Origin: Chara braunii
Lineage: Eukaryota; Streptophyta; Charophyceae; Charales; Characeae
NCBI GenBank assembly: GCA_003427395.1
Contig: BFEA01000301.1
Span: 1,399,446-1,437,921 of the forward strand
Direction: 5' to 3'
Length of the DNA: 38,476 nucleotides
Shown here: positions 8,656-20,207 of the stretch, piece by piece
Numbering within the stretch: position 1 is the stretch's first letter
Layout of the letters: every line of letters begins with the position of its first letter
The notes under the pieces: generated by a model
Databases searched by the model: none
The model's input: the letters and a program-made list of their open reading frames with translations, nothing else
What the model was told of the DNA's origin: nothing
Translations under genes and position numbers: made by a program

Positions 8656-9189
8656 TGAAATTCGGTATTGCTCATCTTGTATTATTATTATTATTATTAT
8701 GAAGCAAATCAAACTCGTCTCATTCGCACTTTTCATGTATGTAAACGGCAGCACAGTAAACTGGCGACATGTGCCCACTCGATACTCAGAGATATGGCAT
8801 CGAGATAAGAATTTTGGCGATGGCGCCTCAGCGCCCAAACAACTCACCGTTCACGTACACCGGATCACCCTGGATATCACGCACACACCACTCTGAACAC
8901 TCACTCATACACACATACACTTCCCACCAACTACAACTATGGTTGCCTCTACTCTATTGTTGTGCTACGCCCTTCCTCTCGCCCACTGCGTCCTCTGGGC
9001 TTGTTGCAGACCTCTGTGCACAAGTTGTTGTGGCAGCGCTTCCGCATGGCTCACGCAGGAATGAAAGGATGGTTGAATGAGGCGTCCTGATTTATACTTC
9101 TGTGACTCGTTGGTCTGCCCTGTTCCCTGGCCCGCAGTGTACACAGTCCCAGACGGTACTTGCTTGACTGAAGCGGACTGACAGGACTG
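8656..9189. other. unassigned DNA
   Basis: A short (ATT)n tract lies at about 8680-8700. Frames at 8769-9080 contain no known domain. Nothing further is supported. Confidence 0.3.
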
Positions 9190-9795
9190 GGGCTGATTGA
9201 ACCGTGCCGCATCCCCGGTAAGAGAAAAGAGGGGGAGGCAAACAGGCACGAAAATACGAACTGTCGAACAGATAGCCAGACACCGGCAACCAGACAGATT
9301 GCAACAAACAGATTTGACAGACATACGGACTGGACGAACAAACGGAATCGACAGACAGGCAGACCTACAGCAAACAGGCAGACGAACAGCCATACATACA
9401 GGACCGGACTGGACAAAACGAACACAGTCTGGGGCAGTCATACGCAGTTTGGGGCGAACAGGCACAAGCCCGAGGCTGACAAGCATGGTTTGAGGCAGGC
9501 ATACACAGTCCGAGGCGGACGGACAGTTTGGAGCACGCACCCAAATACGTGGTTTACGCATTGACACACGCAGGCATATGCTGTGACACGGCCAAATACC
9601 GTGGCATACACAGTCACAATGACACGCGCACGCAGCATACATACACAGTTACGGAGGCAGACACTGTGAAACCACACAGATATACAGCCACGCAGGTGCA
9701 GTGACAAGGTGACACAGTCACGCCGTGACAGATATACTGTAACGCAGACACCGTGACACTTACACGGGTGACACACAGACACACACACTGAATGA
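9190..9795 (+). repeat. cryptic CAGACA/GTGACAC-type low-complexity repeat
   Basis: The strand is built from short degenerate words such as CAGACAG, GGACGAAC, GAGGCAG, ACACAGTC and GTGACAC, with no fixed period. A second stretch of the same type lies at about 10165-10320. Long open frames on the minus strand rich in Cys, Val and Leu reflect this composition and are not genes. Confidence 0.55.
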
Positions 9796-10164
9796 GTATG
9801 TGGGGTGGGTTTTATGGCATTCACAGACTGGGTTCTTGAACTTAACCTCGTTCTCATCAGGCGTTTGGACGGACAGTCTGCTAGCATTGCAGGGCAAGTG
9901 TGAGTAAAGTGGGGACCACTTCCATCTATCAGGGGTATGTTAACTCTGTGCAATACGNTGTGTCCTTGTCCATCAGTGGAATNTATCATGGGAAGAAAGG
10001 TTGGGGACGTGTGAGGNACCGACCGATGGCNTCGTGAGGATGGANCTGTCATCCGCCCAGCTCATTGGGATACANGCCCATGCCTGTCGTTTCCCATGTT
10101 GTGGTCCCCGCGTGCTGCACATTGTGACGGATCGTGTTGCGTTACCGCTCCGCTGTGTTTTGAT
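9796..10164. other. unassigned DNA with several Ns
   Basis: No gene or clear repeat boundary is visible between the two low-complexity stretches. Confidence 0.3.
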
Positions 10165-10320
10165 AAAAGGACGGACAAACAAACCAGACAGACAAGCGGA
10201 TTCGGCAGACCAGACAGATAAGCAGATTCGNCAGACAGGTACACANCCACTGTGACATACACAGAGACTCGCAGTGCAATGTGACACGAACACGCGGTGA
10301 GACATACACACAGACATAGT
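10165..10320 (+). repeat. second CAGACA-type low-complexity stretch
   Basis: CCAGACAGACAAGCGGATTC and CCAGACAGATAAGCAGATTC stand in tandem near 10183-10230 and are followed by ACACAGAGAC and GTGACAC words like those at 9600-9790. Confidence 0.5.
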
Positions 10321-10727
10321 GAGGCTGTTGCACCATATGTGTTTCTTCGTCTGATCGCCCTCGTCCTCGTCTGTGTACGTTGGGACTGACGCATTCCTCC
10401 TGTATGAGCGCCAAGGCCCTTCACAACCGCGATGATGGTGATGTATGCTTGGTCTACATTTCGACATTGATTGGTCTGATCACTGGTAATTCTGCCTTCC
10501 ACTGTGCTGTCCTGTACTATGAGAGAGAGAGAGCTCAGTTCTTACTTTGGTCTGCACCCTTATGATATGCAACGTGCACCGTGTCAAACAAATACACAGG
10601 GTCATATACATGGTGATACGAGAGGCACAGGTATCCTAAGGACACGGACACAAAGTGAAACACAGGGAGACACACGCCGAGAAAAGGGAGAGAACTTACT
10701 TGGTCGCCACCAACGGTCGACCCTGAG
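10321..10727. other. unassigned DNA
   Basis: Short frames only; no domain and no repeat partner found. Confidence 0.3.
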
Positions 10728-10729
10728 TA

Positions 10730-10768
<39 letters not shown>

Positions 10769-10790
10769 CATTATTATTATTATTATTGTT
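10728..10790 (+). repeat. (ATT)n microsatellite
   Basis: About 20 ATT/TTA units with one CATT and one GTT interruption. Confidence 0.9.
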
Positions 10791-11127
10791 ATTTTATGTC
10801 TTTATTCTGATTGTTATCATTAGGCATTATACAGAGCCAGAGAATGAAAGTATGGAGCATTGGAGAGGAGAGAGACGCTATCATGGGATCCACCTCCTCC
10901 ATCCTCCTCTGTACTTGTCCTTGTGTCGTCCTCTCAGATACGTGTCCCTCGACTTGTTGATTAGGGTCAGATCCCCGTTAAGTTAACCCTGACCTCAGCT
11001 AACCCTAAGAGTCAGCAATCGATTGTATGAGTTGTATATGACCAGTGACAGTGCGATTGCGGGAGCTCTGCCGGAGTTCAGGCGGAACTCTAGAGGCAAG
11101 GAACAGTGAGGTATGTGTGCTTCAACA
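10791..11127. other. unassigned DNA
   Basis: GTTAACCCTGACC and CTAACCCTAAGAG near 10980-11010 weakly echo telomere-type words. No gene is seen. Confidence 0.3.
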
Positions 11128-11152
11128 TAAACCCTAAACCCTAAACCCTAAA
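11128..11152 (+). repeat. interstitial plant-type telomere repeat
   Basis: Three complete CCCTAAA units with flanking partial units. This is the Arabidopsis-type (TTTAGGG)n telomere sequence on the opposite strand. At 25 bp it is an interstitial relic or chance short block and not a chromosome end, because complex DNA continues on both sides. Confidence 0.8.
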
Positions 11153-11334
11153 TCTGTAACTTTTAGCCTGCTACATAGGACTATGTTAGTAATAAGGGTA
11201 CAACGATCTTGCTGTCTAGGTGTTCTTTGGGGATGTGGATGCAAAGGGGATCGACTTCTCATAATCATTCTCTTTATACGTCGCCTAATGATGATGGGTA
11301 CTCATTGGTTCAGCTTGTTGTGATTGAATGCAAC

Positions 11335-12210
11335 GATGATAAGACTTGTGTGGAGGTAAGAATAGCAAGGAAAGTCTGCCTTAACTCCAAATGAGCCTTA
11401 CACTTGGTCAGTGGTAAGTGTAAGGACCCTTGAACACCAACCTTATTGAGGGTTAGCCAGTGATAAAAGAAGCAGGGAAATCCTGCCTTATCAAAGACTA
11501 GTCTGATATAAGAGTTGTGAGGTTTCAAGGACACATGTCTTATCATTAACCAACTTAACATTCTTTTCAGTGGTAAGAGTAGGCAAGGACCCTTGGACAC
11601 CTGCCTTATAGAGGGCTAGCCACTAATAAGAGTAACAGGAAATCCTGTCTTATCAGTGACTAGTCTAATATAAGAGTTGTGAGGTTTCAAGGACACCTGC
11701 CTTATCACTGATTAAACCTAACATTATTTTTAATGGTAAGAGTACGCAAGGATCCTTGGGCACCCGCCTTATTGAGGGCTAGCCACTGATAAGAGTAGCA
11801 GGGGAATCCTGCCTTATCAACGACTAGTCTGACAGAGTTGTGAGGTTTCAAAGACACTTGTCTTATCATTGATCAAACCTAACATTTATTTAGTGGTAAG
11901 AGTAGTAAGGATCCTTGAATACCCGTCTTATTGAGGGCTAGCCAGTGATAAGAGTAGTAGGGGAATCCTATCTTATCAGTGACTAGTCTGATATAAGAGT
12001 AACGAGGTTTCAAGGACACCTGCCTTATCAATAAACATCATAGCGCTTAGTCAGTGATAAGAATAACAAGAATCCTTGGACACCCGCGTTATTGAGGGCT
12101 AGTCAATGATAAGAGTAGCAGGGGAATCTTGTCTTATCAGTGACTAATCCAATATAAGAAGTAGCGAGGTTTCAAGGACACCTGCCTTATCAGTGACTAG
12201 CCATAGGATA
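11335..12210 (+). repeat. tandem array, about 162-bp units made of three hairpin-forming subunits
   Basis: AAGGATCCTTG-type words recur at about 11422, 11585, 11748, 11907 and 12068, giving a period of 159-163 bp. Each unit holds three related subunits of roughly 44-66 bp. Each subunit has TAAGAGT near its start and CCTTAT later: one with CAAGGATCCTTGG, one with GCAGG...CCTGC inside GATAAG...CTTATC, and one with GGTTTCAAGGACACC. A partial earlier subunit starts near 11335. The array is non-coding and behaves like a minisatellite with higher-order structure. Confidence 0.8.
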
Positions 12211-13814
12211 AACCTACCGCTAAGTGTGTTTTGGCTCACAAGGGCCAAGACCCTCAAGATTTGCCTTTGTCAAACAAACTCCAGTAACAAGTAGATATAT
12301 CCTGAATGGTCTGCCATACCACCGCTAACTTTTTCCACAATCTGCATTGTTCAGTCCTAACTAACTATCTCTGATTTTATTGAGAGGGGATAAGTGAGAT
12401 CTTGCCTCAGAGAGAAACTATCCGTTTGTCTGATTTCTTTCCATGAGATTCTTTCCACAGGTTCGATTGATGATGTGTTCATGTGTGTTGGAGAAGGAAG
12501 GGAACTCAGACAGGATAATCCAAAAAAGGATAGGAATGAGATAGTGAGGAAAATATGGGGAGTTAGTACGACAGTAAAAGGGGAAGTGAATTATTATTCA
12601 CTACCTGAAGCGAAGAGGCAACAGCCCAAACAATTAGTTAAGGATAGAAGTCAGACAAAGGACACAGAGTCACGAAGAAACTTTCTAGATCTCAGTTAGG
12701 AAGAGAGATGTTAAGATTCTCTTGGATTGTGTTGTGTCTACAGGTTTCGACACTTCGGAGAACTTACGGGGAATCCGTAAGAGCAGCAATTCTGTTATTA
12801 TTTGATAACAGGTCCGTAGAACTCCGACTGAACTTTCGCCCATGGCTTGGCACCCACACCTAAGACAAAACCTAAGAAGGGAACTGATAAATTTTCCCTC
12901 TGTATCTATGCCTAAATTGTCCAAATCGCACTCAGGAGTCTTCAAAATGTGTGGGGCTGGGGTAAAATACAGTCAGGGTTAGGAAGGAATGTTGTTTTCA
13001 AGGGCTTGGGGCGTGAATGGCATGCTGTGAGTGGGTTCAAGGTAGACACTCGTAGCACATTCTGTGTCTGCATTTGTATGTGCGTATGTGTTTTCCTACA
13101 TCTGCGCAGGTGTTGGACATTTGTACTGTCTCCTGAGTTTGGGATCTTCTGGAAATTCGGGCAAAAGGGACACGACAATCGTGAAAGTGAGGCCCACCGC
13201 TCAGTCAGCTCCCCTGATTTACATACATACATATATCTATATATACTTGTGAATGGGATAGTAGGTTGATCGGTATCTAGGAAGTCATTTGTCTGGGACT
13301 TCTTTTGGGAATAATGAGACATTACTAAGGGCTTGACTCTGACATTTTTATAAGGTCAACAAAGGAAACATAGAGTCATGGTTAGCTAAGCGTAGAAGAC
13401 TGTCCGAGAAGTCGAACTGATTAAGACAGTCGGTCCAGAGAGTTAGCACCTCGGGGCTCGACATACGGGTTGGTCTTAACGCATTCTACCGCGCGTACGC
13501 CTATGCTACGACGATCGAGAAAACGCCCTCGGCTGGCCTACCTCTGCGATTGCATGTAAAAGTCTTCGCACGTGGGTTTGTAGCTCAGCAAGGATACGCC
13601 CACCTAAGGAATGGTGACAGCTCCCGCAGGTGGAGGCAATGTTGTACCTCGCAGGTTCCCTAACCTGTCGTAGGGAGTCGCGAGAGGTATAGCACACGCG
13701 CACGGTCGGAGTTGGTATTGCGTAAAGTGACGAAAAAAACTCCTGCGTGACACGACCGTGAGGTCCAACACCAAACTTACTTCGCGTCTAGGGTATGAGA
13801 CCGTCGCGCGCGAC
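12211..13814. other. unassigned DNA between tandem array and gypsy element
   Basis: Several frames of about 60-126 codons exist (for example plus strand 12394-12699), but none has a recognisable motif. GC content rises after about 13440. A TACATACATACATATATC tract lies near 13220. The DNA just left of 13815 does not match the missing LTR tip of the gypsy element, so the element was truncated or rearranged here. Confidence 0.35.
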
Positions 13815-14659
13815 AGCGTCAGACACCCTATCTACTCTACAACTAATGCCTACAACTACAGCAATGAACGTAACCAGACAACTTGACTACCAGCGAGTGA
13901 TGATGTCAACGCCAATGTCGACCTCCACCTCCACCAGGTACGTGTCCTCTTCACCCACACTCTTCCCTGTTTCCCACACAGCGTCCTTCACCTCCGAAGA
14001 ACCACCTTCGCCTTTCACCCCTCTGCGCCCTCTGCAGCCCGGCTATAGCCGCCAAGCGCCCAGTGCACAGGCAACGTCCTACCGCCTAGCGCATGCCTGC
14101 CTTGCACTACCTCTTAGCGCAGCGCAGCAGCCAGGAGCTCGCATTTGCGTAGCGTGCCGGCATTGCCCACAATGGCGAAGATCCTCGCTCACTTGCTCTG
14201 CTTGCCTATATGTCAGTGCTTCGTGTGGGCGGTATCCCTTCAGCCTACGACAGGGCCCCAGTGGCTGAACCCAGGCCCATTACAGTTGGGGCCCGGGAGA
14301 TGCAGTTGTGCCTCTCTCGTCAAGGCGTGCGGCCAGATTCAGACAGTGGGCCGGTTTCCCTTTGCATTATCGGCCTCTATACCCAGCGTGCATTGTCGGT
14401 CTCACGTTCAGGAGCCCAGGGCCTAACTAACTCAGAGGCCCTGGGCATTTCAACATTTGCTGAGATCCGAAACTCGATGCACTCCAACCAACTGGCGTGC
14501 TACAACTGTAAGGACCCCACTTCGTGAAATGTATGCACAGAGGGCTATTGTTGATTTGTTGGTCCGCCTTCACTTAGGGCGGGCACAAGGCTTGCTGGGG
14601 CCTTAACCCATAACATGTACATCATGGCAAGGCCCCTTCTTGAGGGCTCATTCTTCACA
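13815..14659 (-). repeat. 3' LTR, truncated at its outer (U5) end
   Basis: It is a direct repeat of 21695-22543. The inner border is exact: TGTGAAGAATGAGCC read on the minus strand from 14659, right after the polypurine tract. Similarity ends near GCGTCAGACACCC at about 13815, about 200 bp short of the full LTR. Shared words include CCTATCTACTCTACA, CAGACAACTTGACTACCAG, TGGGGCCCGGGAGATGCAGT and TCCGCCTTCACTTAGGGCGG. Confidence 0.9.
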
Positions 14660-14675
14660 TTCCATCCCCCTTAGC
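14660..14675 (-). other. polypurine tract
   Basis: GCTAAGGGGGATGGAA on the minus strand sits directly before the TGTG start of the 3' LTR and 21 bp after the pol stop codon. This is the expected plus-strand priming site for reverse transcription. Confidence 0.8.
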
Positions 14676-14696
14676 TTCGAAAGTCGACTGAGATGC

Positions 14697-15509
14697 TTAC
14701 TTCGCAGGTGCCTTCCCTTTCAGATTCCTTTCATACTCTGCCACCACCTGAGGAGCTGTCTCAATCAGTTCCTCCCTGGTAAACCACCGATCTTCTTTGG
14801 GATCCGTGTGATGCCTGAATCTGACACGATATTCTTTGTTGGGTTTAGGAGGTATTCCTCGACCCAGCGGGTTCGCAACAGGCATGTCCCTGTGATCCAC
14901 AATGTCATCGAGGTCGATTTGTCCATCCATGGTTGGGGGCAGCATCGATCTCCTCGAAGGGAATTGATCAGTCTCAGCGAAAGGTGCAAGCTTTGAGGCA
15001 TGAAAGACTGGGTGAGTTCGTAGATGACCAGGGACACGAATGACGTACGTAGGACCATCCATTTCATCTCCCACTACATCCAAGACTTCCCAGGGACCAA
15101 AGTACTGAGGCATTAGTTTGCGAGATATTCCNAACTCNTGTCCTAGCTCACTAGCCTTGACCCATACACGTTCCCCTACCTGAAATGTGGACTGTCTGCG
15201 ATGTTGATTATCAGAGGCAATCATTGCTTGCTGAGCCTTCTACATGTGTTCAACAGCCTCTTGCAGCAGTTTCTCATATTGCACACCGTACTCAAGTGTG
15301 CCTGGAGTTGCAGCGGGTCGGTTTTCAGGTAGGAGGAAGTCTAGTGCTGATCTAGGCTTCCATCCTAAGTGGAGCTGGTTAGGACTAACGTCGGTACTGC
15401 TATGTACAACATTGTTGTACAGGCTGGCGATGAGAGGTAACTGCTCATCCCAGTCTTCCTGGTTGGGCTTGATGTAGTGCCTCAGCAAGTGCTGTACAAC
15501 TCTATTCAT
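14697..15509 (-). pseudogene. pol: integrase C-terminal part with chromodomain-like tail
   Basis: This continues the integrase after a frameshift at about 15508. MNRVVQHLLRHY follows the catalytic Glu region. An in-frame TAG at 15240-15242 (after EAVEHM) breaks it again. The next part has the GPY/F-like YFGPWEVLDVVG typical of gypsy integrase C-termini. The end, from about DLDDIVDHRDMPV through EYRVRFRHHTDPKEDRWFTR to QVVAEYE, fits a chromodomain pattern (VEDILDHR...EYLVKW...ESTWE...). Chromodomains direct integration to marked chromatin in chromoviruses. The stop TAA lies at 14697-14699. Confidence 0.85.
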
Positions 15510-16943
15510 TTTGTTCGGCCTGTCCGTTGGCTTCGGGATGATTCCCTGAAGTCATCTGAAGTTGACTGCCCATCTGTTCCGCAGTCTTCTTCCACANCTT
15601 ANTTGTAAATCNGACGTCTCGGTCACTAATGATGGTCTTTGGTAAACCAAAGTCCCTTACCCAGTTGTCCTTGAACAACTTAATGACGTATTGAGTCCTG
15701 ACTGTCTCTGGCATTGGTACTAGTCTAGCGTACTTGGTGAATNGGTCAATGATGACGAAAATGTGCCTCTTACCACTCTTGCTGGTCACAAGAGTGTCCA
15801 TGAAATCCATGGAAACACTCAATCCTGGACCATCAGGAATAGNTAAAGGCTTCAATAATCCAAGCGGTGCTTGNGTTCGCGGNTTGTCNCGTTGACAGAC
15901 CTGACAAGTCTCAACATATTTCTTTGCATCATCTAGCATTCTGGGCCACCAAAATTGTTGTACTAAGTTAGCACTCGTCTTCTTGTAGCCAAAGTGCCCA
16001 GTTGCGTCATGACATTCGCCTAGAAATAAACTACGCAACTGCTCACTAGATGGAACTACCCATCTCTTTATTCCGACCTTATCAACATAGAGTAGCCCGT
16101 CCACCATCACAAACTCACTTTTTGTGGCCTTGTCTTTTGCCTGAAGTTTGCGGATAATGTCCATCGTGACAGGGTCTTCTTGATAGGCTCCCACCAATGA
16201 TTGAGTTACTTCATTAGATACGCCAAAGTCAGAAACTAGCGCACCTAGGTAATCTGCTCTACGGGATAGCGCGTTTGCAACCTTGTTGTACTCTCCCTTC
16301 AGGTACTCAAGCTTGAAGTCATATTGGTCTATGACCTCAATCCATCGCTTGAGTGCATAAAAAAGAGCCGGTTGAGTCTTGATCCATTTGAGGGTCTGAT
16401 GATCAGTCCTCAAGTAGAAGAATCTTCCCCAAAGGAAGTGTCTCAAATGGATAAGTGTCTTGTAGAGAGCATAGAGTTCCCTTTCGTAGGTGGACTTAGC
16501 CAACTTCTTCGATGGCATCTTCTTACTCATGTACTCAATCGGTCTCAACTCCTTCCCATCCTGCTGAGCNAGCACTNCGCCAATGTCGTATTGGCTTGCG
16601 TCAGTGGTTACTATGAATGNCTTCTGCGGATCGGGAACCATGAGGACCTCATGATTCATGANTGCATNCTTCAATCTNTTGAAAACACTCTCGCACTCAT
16701 CACTCCAGTCCCNCGGCGTGTCAAGTCGAGTTAGATCAGTNAAAGGAGAGGTGACTGTAGAATAGTTCTTGACGAAGTTCCTATGGTAGCCGCACGTTCC
16801 TAAGAATGACCTGACCTCAGTGACTGTCTGAGGTCGTGGCCAGTCTCGAATACTAGCCACCTTCGCATCTTCCGATCTAATTCCCTCCGCGGATACTTCA
16901 TGACCCAAGTATAGTATCTTACTGAGGTCAAACTCGCACTTCT
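15502..16943 (-). pseudogene. pol: RNase H and integrase core
   Basis: About 468 open codons. The N-terminal part is the RT-RNase H connection (LGHEVSAEGI, SFLGTCGYHRNFVKNYS). RNase H shows TDAS, YERELYAL and RTDHQTLKW. The usual final VADALSRR appears as VANALSRR, a catalytic Asp to Asn change. The integrase zinc region has HDATGHFGY...CQVCQ, the HHCC pattern. The core has SMDFMDTL, IISDRDV and, 35 residues after that Asp, the Glu of EANGQAE, giving a full D,D-35-E set. It is separated from the RT frame by about one lost base near 16944 and from its own C-terminus by one extra base near 15508. Confidence 0.93.
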
Positions 16944-17720
16944 CTATTTGATCTTATACTTGTGCTNTCGTAGGAGTGNGAGTACCTTCTCAACTTGTTG
17001 TGCNTGCTTCTCGGCAGACTTACTAAAGATCAGAATGTCNTCTAAGTAGACCACGACAAACTTATCTANATGGTCATGGAAGATCCGATTCATAGCGTGG
17101 TGGAATGTACCCGGCGCATTGCAAAGACCAAAAGGCATCACTACAAACTCATACAGACCATATCTAGTCTGAAAAACTGTCTTGTGTTGGTCCTCAGGTC
17201 TTATTGCGATCTGATGATATCCGGATTTCAAGTCTATCTTAGTATAGTACTTGCATCCCTGCACCCTATCCAATAGGTCGTCTATGCGAGGTAGAGGCTC
17301 TGCGTTTTTCACAGTGATGGCATTGAGGCCCCCATAATCAATGCACATCCTCAAAGTACCCCCTTTTTTTGGTACGAATAGCACGGGAGATCCGTAAGGG
17401 GAAGTACTAGGCCGAATCCATCCCTTCTCTGTCAGTTCCTTTAGTTGCTTCCGAAGTTCGTCTGACTCGGCAGGGGCCATCCTATACATCCTTCCCTTTG
17501 GGTTCTTACTCCCTGGAATGGTTTCTATAGCATGGATTACTTCCCTATCAACAACTCATGAGGGCTCTTCGAACAGATCAGGGAACTTAGCACCGACGCG
17601 TTTTGTCTCTCGGGGTGTTTTTACGGCCTCCCCCTTCTCTGAGACATAAACAAGGCACATACCCTCCTCTTGGTTTTGCTTATAGTAGTTGTAGAACGCG
17701 GATGCGCACAAGCAACCATA
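16944..17720 (-). pseudogene. pol: reverse transcriptase
   Basis: The frame is readable from about SAFYNYYKQNQEEG to HKYKIK. RT motifs appear in order: [59 protein letters not shown] and VVYLXDILIFS. X is an ambiguous base at 17040 and is compatible with the YLDD catalytic box. There is one in-frame TGA at 17556-17558 (FEEPS*VVDREV). Length and motif order match the gypsy RT. It copies the element RNA into cDNA in the virus-like particle. Confidence 0.95.
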
Positions 17721-17725
17721 GGTAT

Positions 17726-18343
17726 CTATAATACTACTTGCCTTGAACTTCGGCCATCGGGCAACTTATGCTTGAGCACCTTCTTATCCCAACCGAACTG
17801 GGGCTTAGCAACTTCCAGGTAGTACATGCCTAACAACATTTCAAATGGCAAGTCGTCACTAAGCAAGAACGAGATCTTATGGTTAAGCTCACCTCCTCCA
17901 TAGGAGAAGGTATAGACTACGTCCTTGATGTAGTCTGTTACTATCATGCGCTCCTTGTTGGCCAAAGTAGATGCTACTGGTCTACTAAGGTGCCGTACCT
18001 GGTCCTGTAGGTGCAGCCTTTCCAAACACTCACGACTTATGGAATTTCGTGTGGAGCCTATGTTTATGAAGGCACCACATTTGCGGCCTCCTACATCGAC
18101 CTCCACCACGAAGTGTTCCCCTCAAGGACCTTTCCTTAGCGCCACCCAAGACTCACGAGGGTCCTTGTTTGACCACTCACTCTCTAAGTCTTCTAAGGCT
18201 TCAGATACATCTAACGTACAAAGCATAGTTTGGTCTAGTTGTGTCTGCTGGGTGACTAAGGGGTCATTAACCTTGGCCTTATCATGAAGTGGGGAGGGTA
18301 TCAATCCCACTTCATTTTGAGTCGAAGCGGCCAATACTTTCAT
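17726..18343 (-). pseudogene. pol: aspartic protease region
   Basis: A frame starts at an ATG at 18341-18343, in a different phase from the zinc-knuckle frame, so a gag-pol frameshift is possible. A TGA at 18122-18124 breaks it. The protease follows: GAFINIGSTRNSIS stands where gypsy elements have a DSGAT-type catalytic box, so the active Asp has become Asn. LLGMYYLEVAKPQ resembles the second conserved ILGMDWL region. It ends with TAG at 17726-17728, after which a frameshift leads to RT. The family would mature Gag-Pol; this copy should be inactive. Confidence 0.8.
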
Positions 18344-18348
18344 TGACC

Positions 18349-20207
18349 CTACGCGTTTCCCGATCTAGAAGCCTGGGAGTAGGTTGCCCCCATCTTTGGA
18401 GCTACCTTCTGCGTAACCTTAGCGTTCTGACACTTGTACTGCGAGTGTCCGTACTCCCCGCAGTTGATACAAGCACCACGCGTTCGGCGGTCACGCCACA
18501 CGTCTTGATCAAGACCTGCCTTCACCCGGTCAGCCTGCTTGGTCTGATTGGAGGCGGCCTTCCCTTGACCCCTAGCCCTTCCCTCGGCCTGCCGCCTTAG
18601 TCTTAACTACCGCGGCGAGGGTGCCACCCTCAGCTACCTCCACGCCGTCATACTCTGAATAGTCCACCAGGTCAGAGAGCTCGTCGATCTCAATTTGAGT
18701 CCCATCGGACTCCACCATCATCAACTTTGCCCCCTTCTTCTTCCACTCCTGGGGACTCTTCTTCTTCTTTGAGTTATTTCCTTAGGTGGGTTGAGCATTG
18801 CCTAGCGTGGCCTCTAAGTCTAAGGCTTTCCTAGACAATGTCTCAAACGAGTGGTACTCAGTGCGTGCCTCACTTGCTAGTAAGTTCCTGATGTTCTCAG
18901 GGAGACATCTAACAAACGTTGTTAATAGGAACTAGTCGCTGTAGTTGATACCTGGGACGAGGATCAGACTCTCAATGGTAGTCGTAAGCTCCCGAACTGA
19001 TCTGAACTTACGTTGGTCCAGTTTGTTAATGGCACCAGTGACCTTTTGTGCCTCTTGTGGGTTATGCCATCGAGCTTCTACCATCTCCATAAACTTGTCT
19101 GATGTCAGGGACTTAGCCCAGTCCGCCGTGCGTCTTCCATACCCGGCCTTGATAACGACACCATCTAACCATTTGGCTGCATTACCCTCGAGGTAAGATG
19201 CAGCAGTTACTACTTCGTCCTCAGGCAAGGTCCTCTTTGCCTTCACCCAAACCGGGACGGTCCTCAACCATGTGTTGAGTTCTTCGTCCTTTCTCTCGCC
19301 TGAGAAGGCAAGAGGCGGTTTCATCCGGGTCTTAGGATACCATTGACCTTGCTACTGTCCCCGTGGAGGAACAGGTTGTTGCGGTGGTGTAGCAACCACC
19401 GTTGGACCCGAAGAAGAAGATGCAACAGTCTGTGCGGCTGCTGCAGATGTGTCACTTGGCTGTGTGCCAGCTTGAATCGGAAAGGGGCCTGACATCGCCG
19501 ATAACGGCAATGACGATTGTGCTGGTGGCCGGAATCCTGGCCTTGTCAAAGCATCCAGGATCTGGTCTAGAGTGCTCTGCATGAAGTCTAATTTGTTGTC
19601 CACGTATGTGTGTAGTGACAACATATTCTTCTTCAATACTATCAGTGGGTCAGTCAATGCTAACTCATCCAAGCCCTCTAATTCAGCCTTGTCGGCCTCT
19701 AAAGATTCAAGCCTGACTGCTCTAGTTTTCATCGCATTTTCTCTATCGGTAGCATCTTTCAGGTCCTTCTCTAACTTACGGCGGAGCATCTCGACCTGCT
19801 GGATCTCTNTGAGCTCCAACTGACGCGGGGTCAACGAGCTGAATTGCGAGCCCGCCATTTGACTAGAAGACTGTCCAGAACCTGTGGAACCGGAAGTGCC
19901 CGAGGAACTGGTGGAACTAGTTGGCATTCCAAACTGNCCCCTATTAGTCCCTGACGAGGACGCAGATGATGACGCAGCAGAGCTTGCGCCGTTAGCCATT
20001 GCTGCTGCTCTGGCTGTTGTTGCCTGCTCTCTAGCTGCTGCGTTTGCTGCTGCGATCCCCGCTGCTAGCGCACGGGCTCTACGTAGCTGTCTTTCTCCTC
20101 CTGGCTCCAAGGCCTGGAACACGTGCGGTACCCTTAATGCACGTGCACGTGTTAGTCTCCTTTCGTCAGCTCTATCCTCAGCGGCGTCTGAACCGCTGAT
20201 TAGTTAG
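18349..20207 (-). pseudogene. gag: gag (capsid and nucleocapsid)
   Basis: The frame is open from about 20205, with no clear ATG near its start. The N-terminal part is Ala/Ser-rich, then a predicted coiled coil (VEMLRRKLEKDLKDATDREN). After a TAG at 19352-19354 the same frame continues with MKPPLAFSGERKDEELNTWL, the start of the retrotransposon gag capsid domain. Stops at 18932-18934 (TAG) and 18782-18784 (TAA) and a frameshift near 18600 follow. A CCHC zinc knuckle, CINCGEYGHSQYKC (C-x2-C-x4-H-x4-C), lies at 18430-18471. The frame ends at TAG 18349-18351. Gag packages element RNA. Confidence 0.88.

Noticed and set aside
8965-10052. Long overlapping minus-strand frames rich in Cys, Val and Leu
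   Set aside because: They come from the CAGACA/GTGACAC-type low-complexity DNA, overlap in several phases and have no domain.
13565-13670. Possible tRNA gene around GTAGCTCAGCAAGG
   Set aside because: The A-box-like sequence is good, but no B-box (GGTTCRANNC) lies at the right distance; GGTTCCCTAACC does not fit.
14145-14527. Overlapping plus-strand frames inside the 3' LTR, with counterparts at 21977-22270
   Set aside because: They lie on the opposite strand to the element's genes and their shared text reflects LTR duplication, not a conserved protein.
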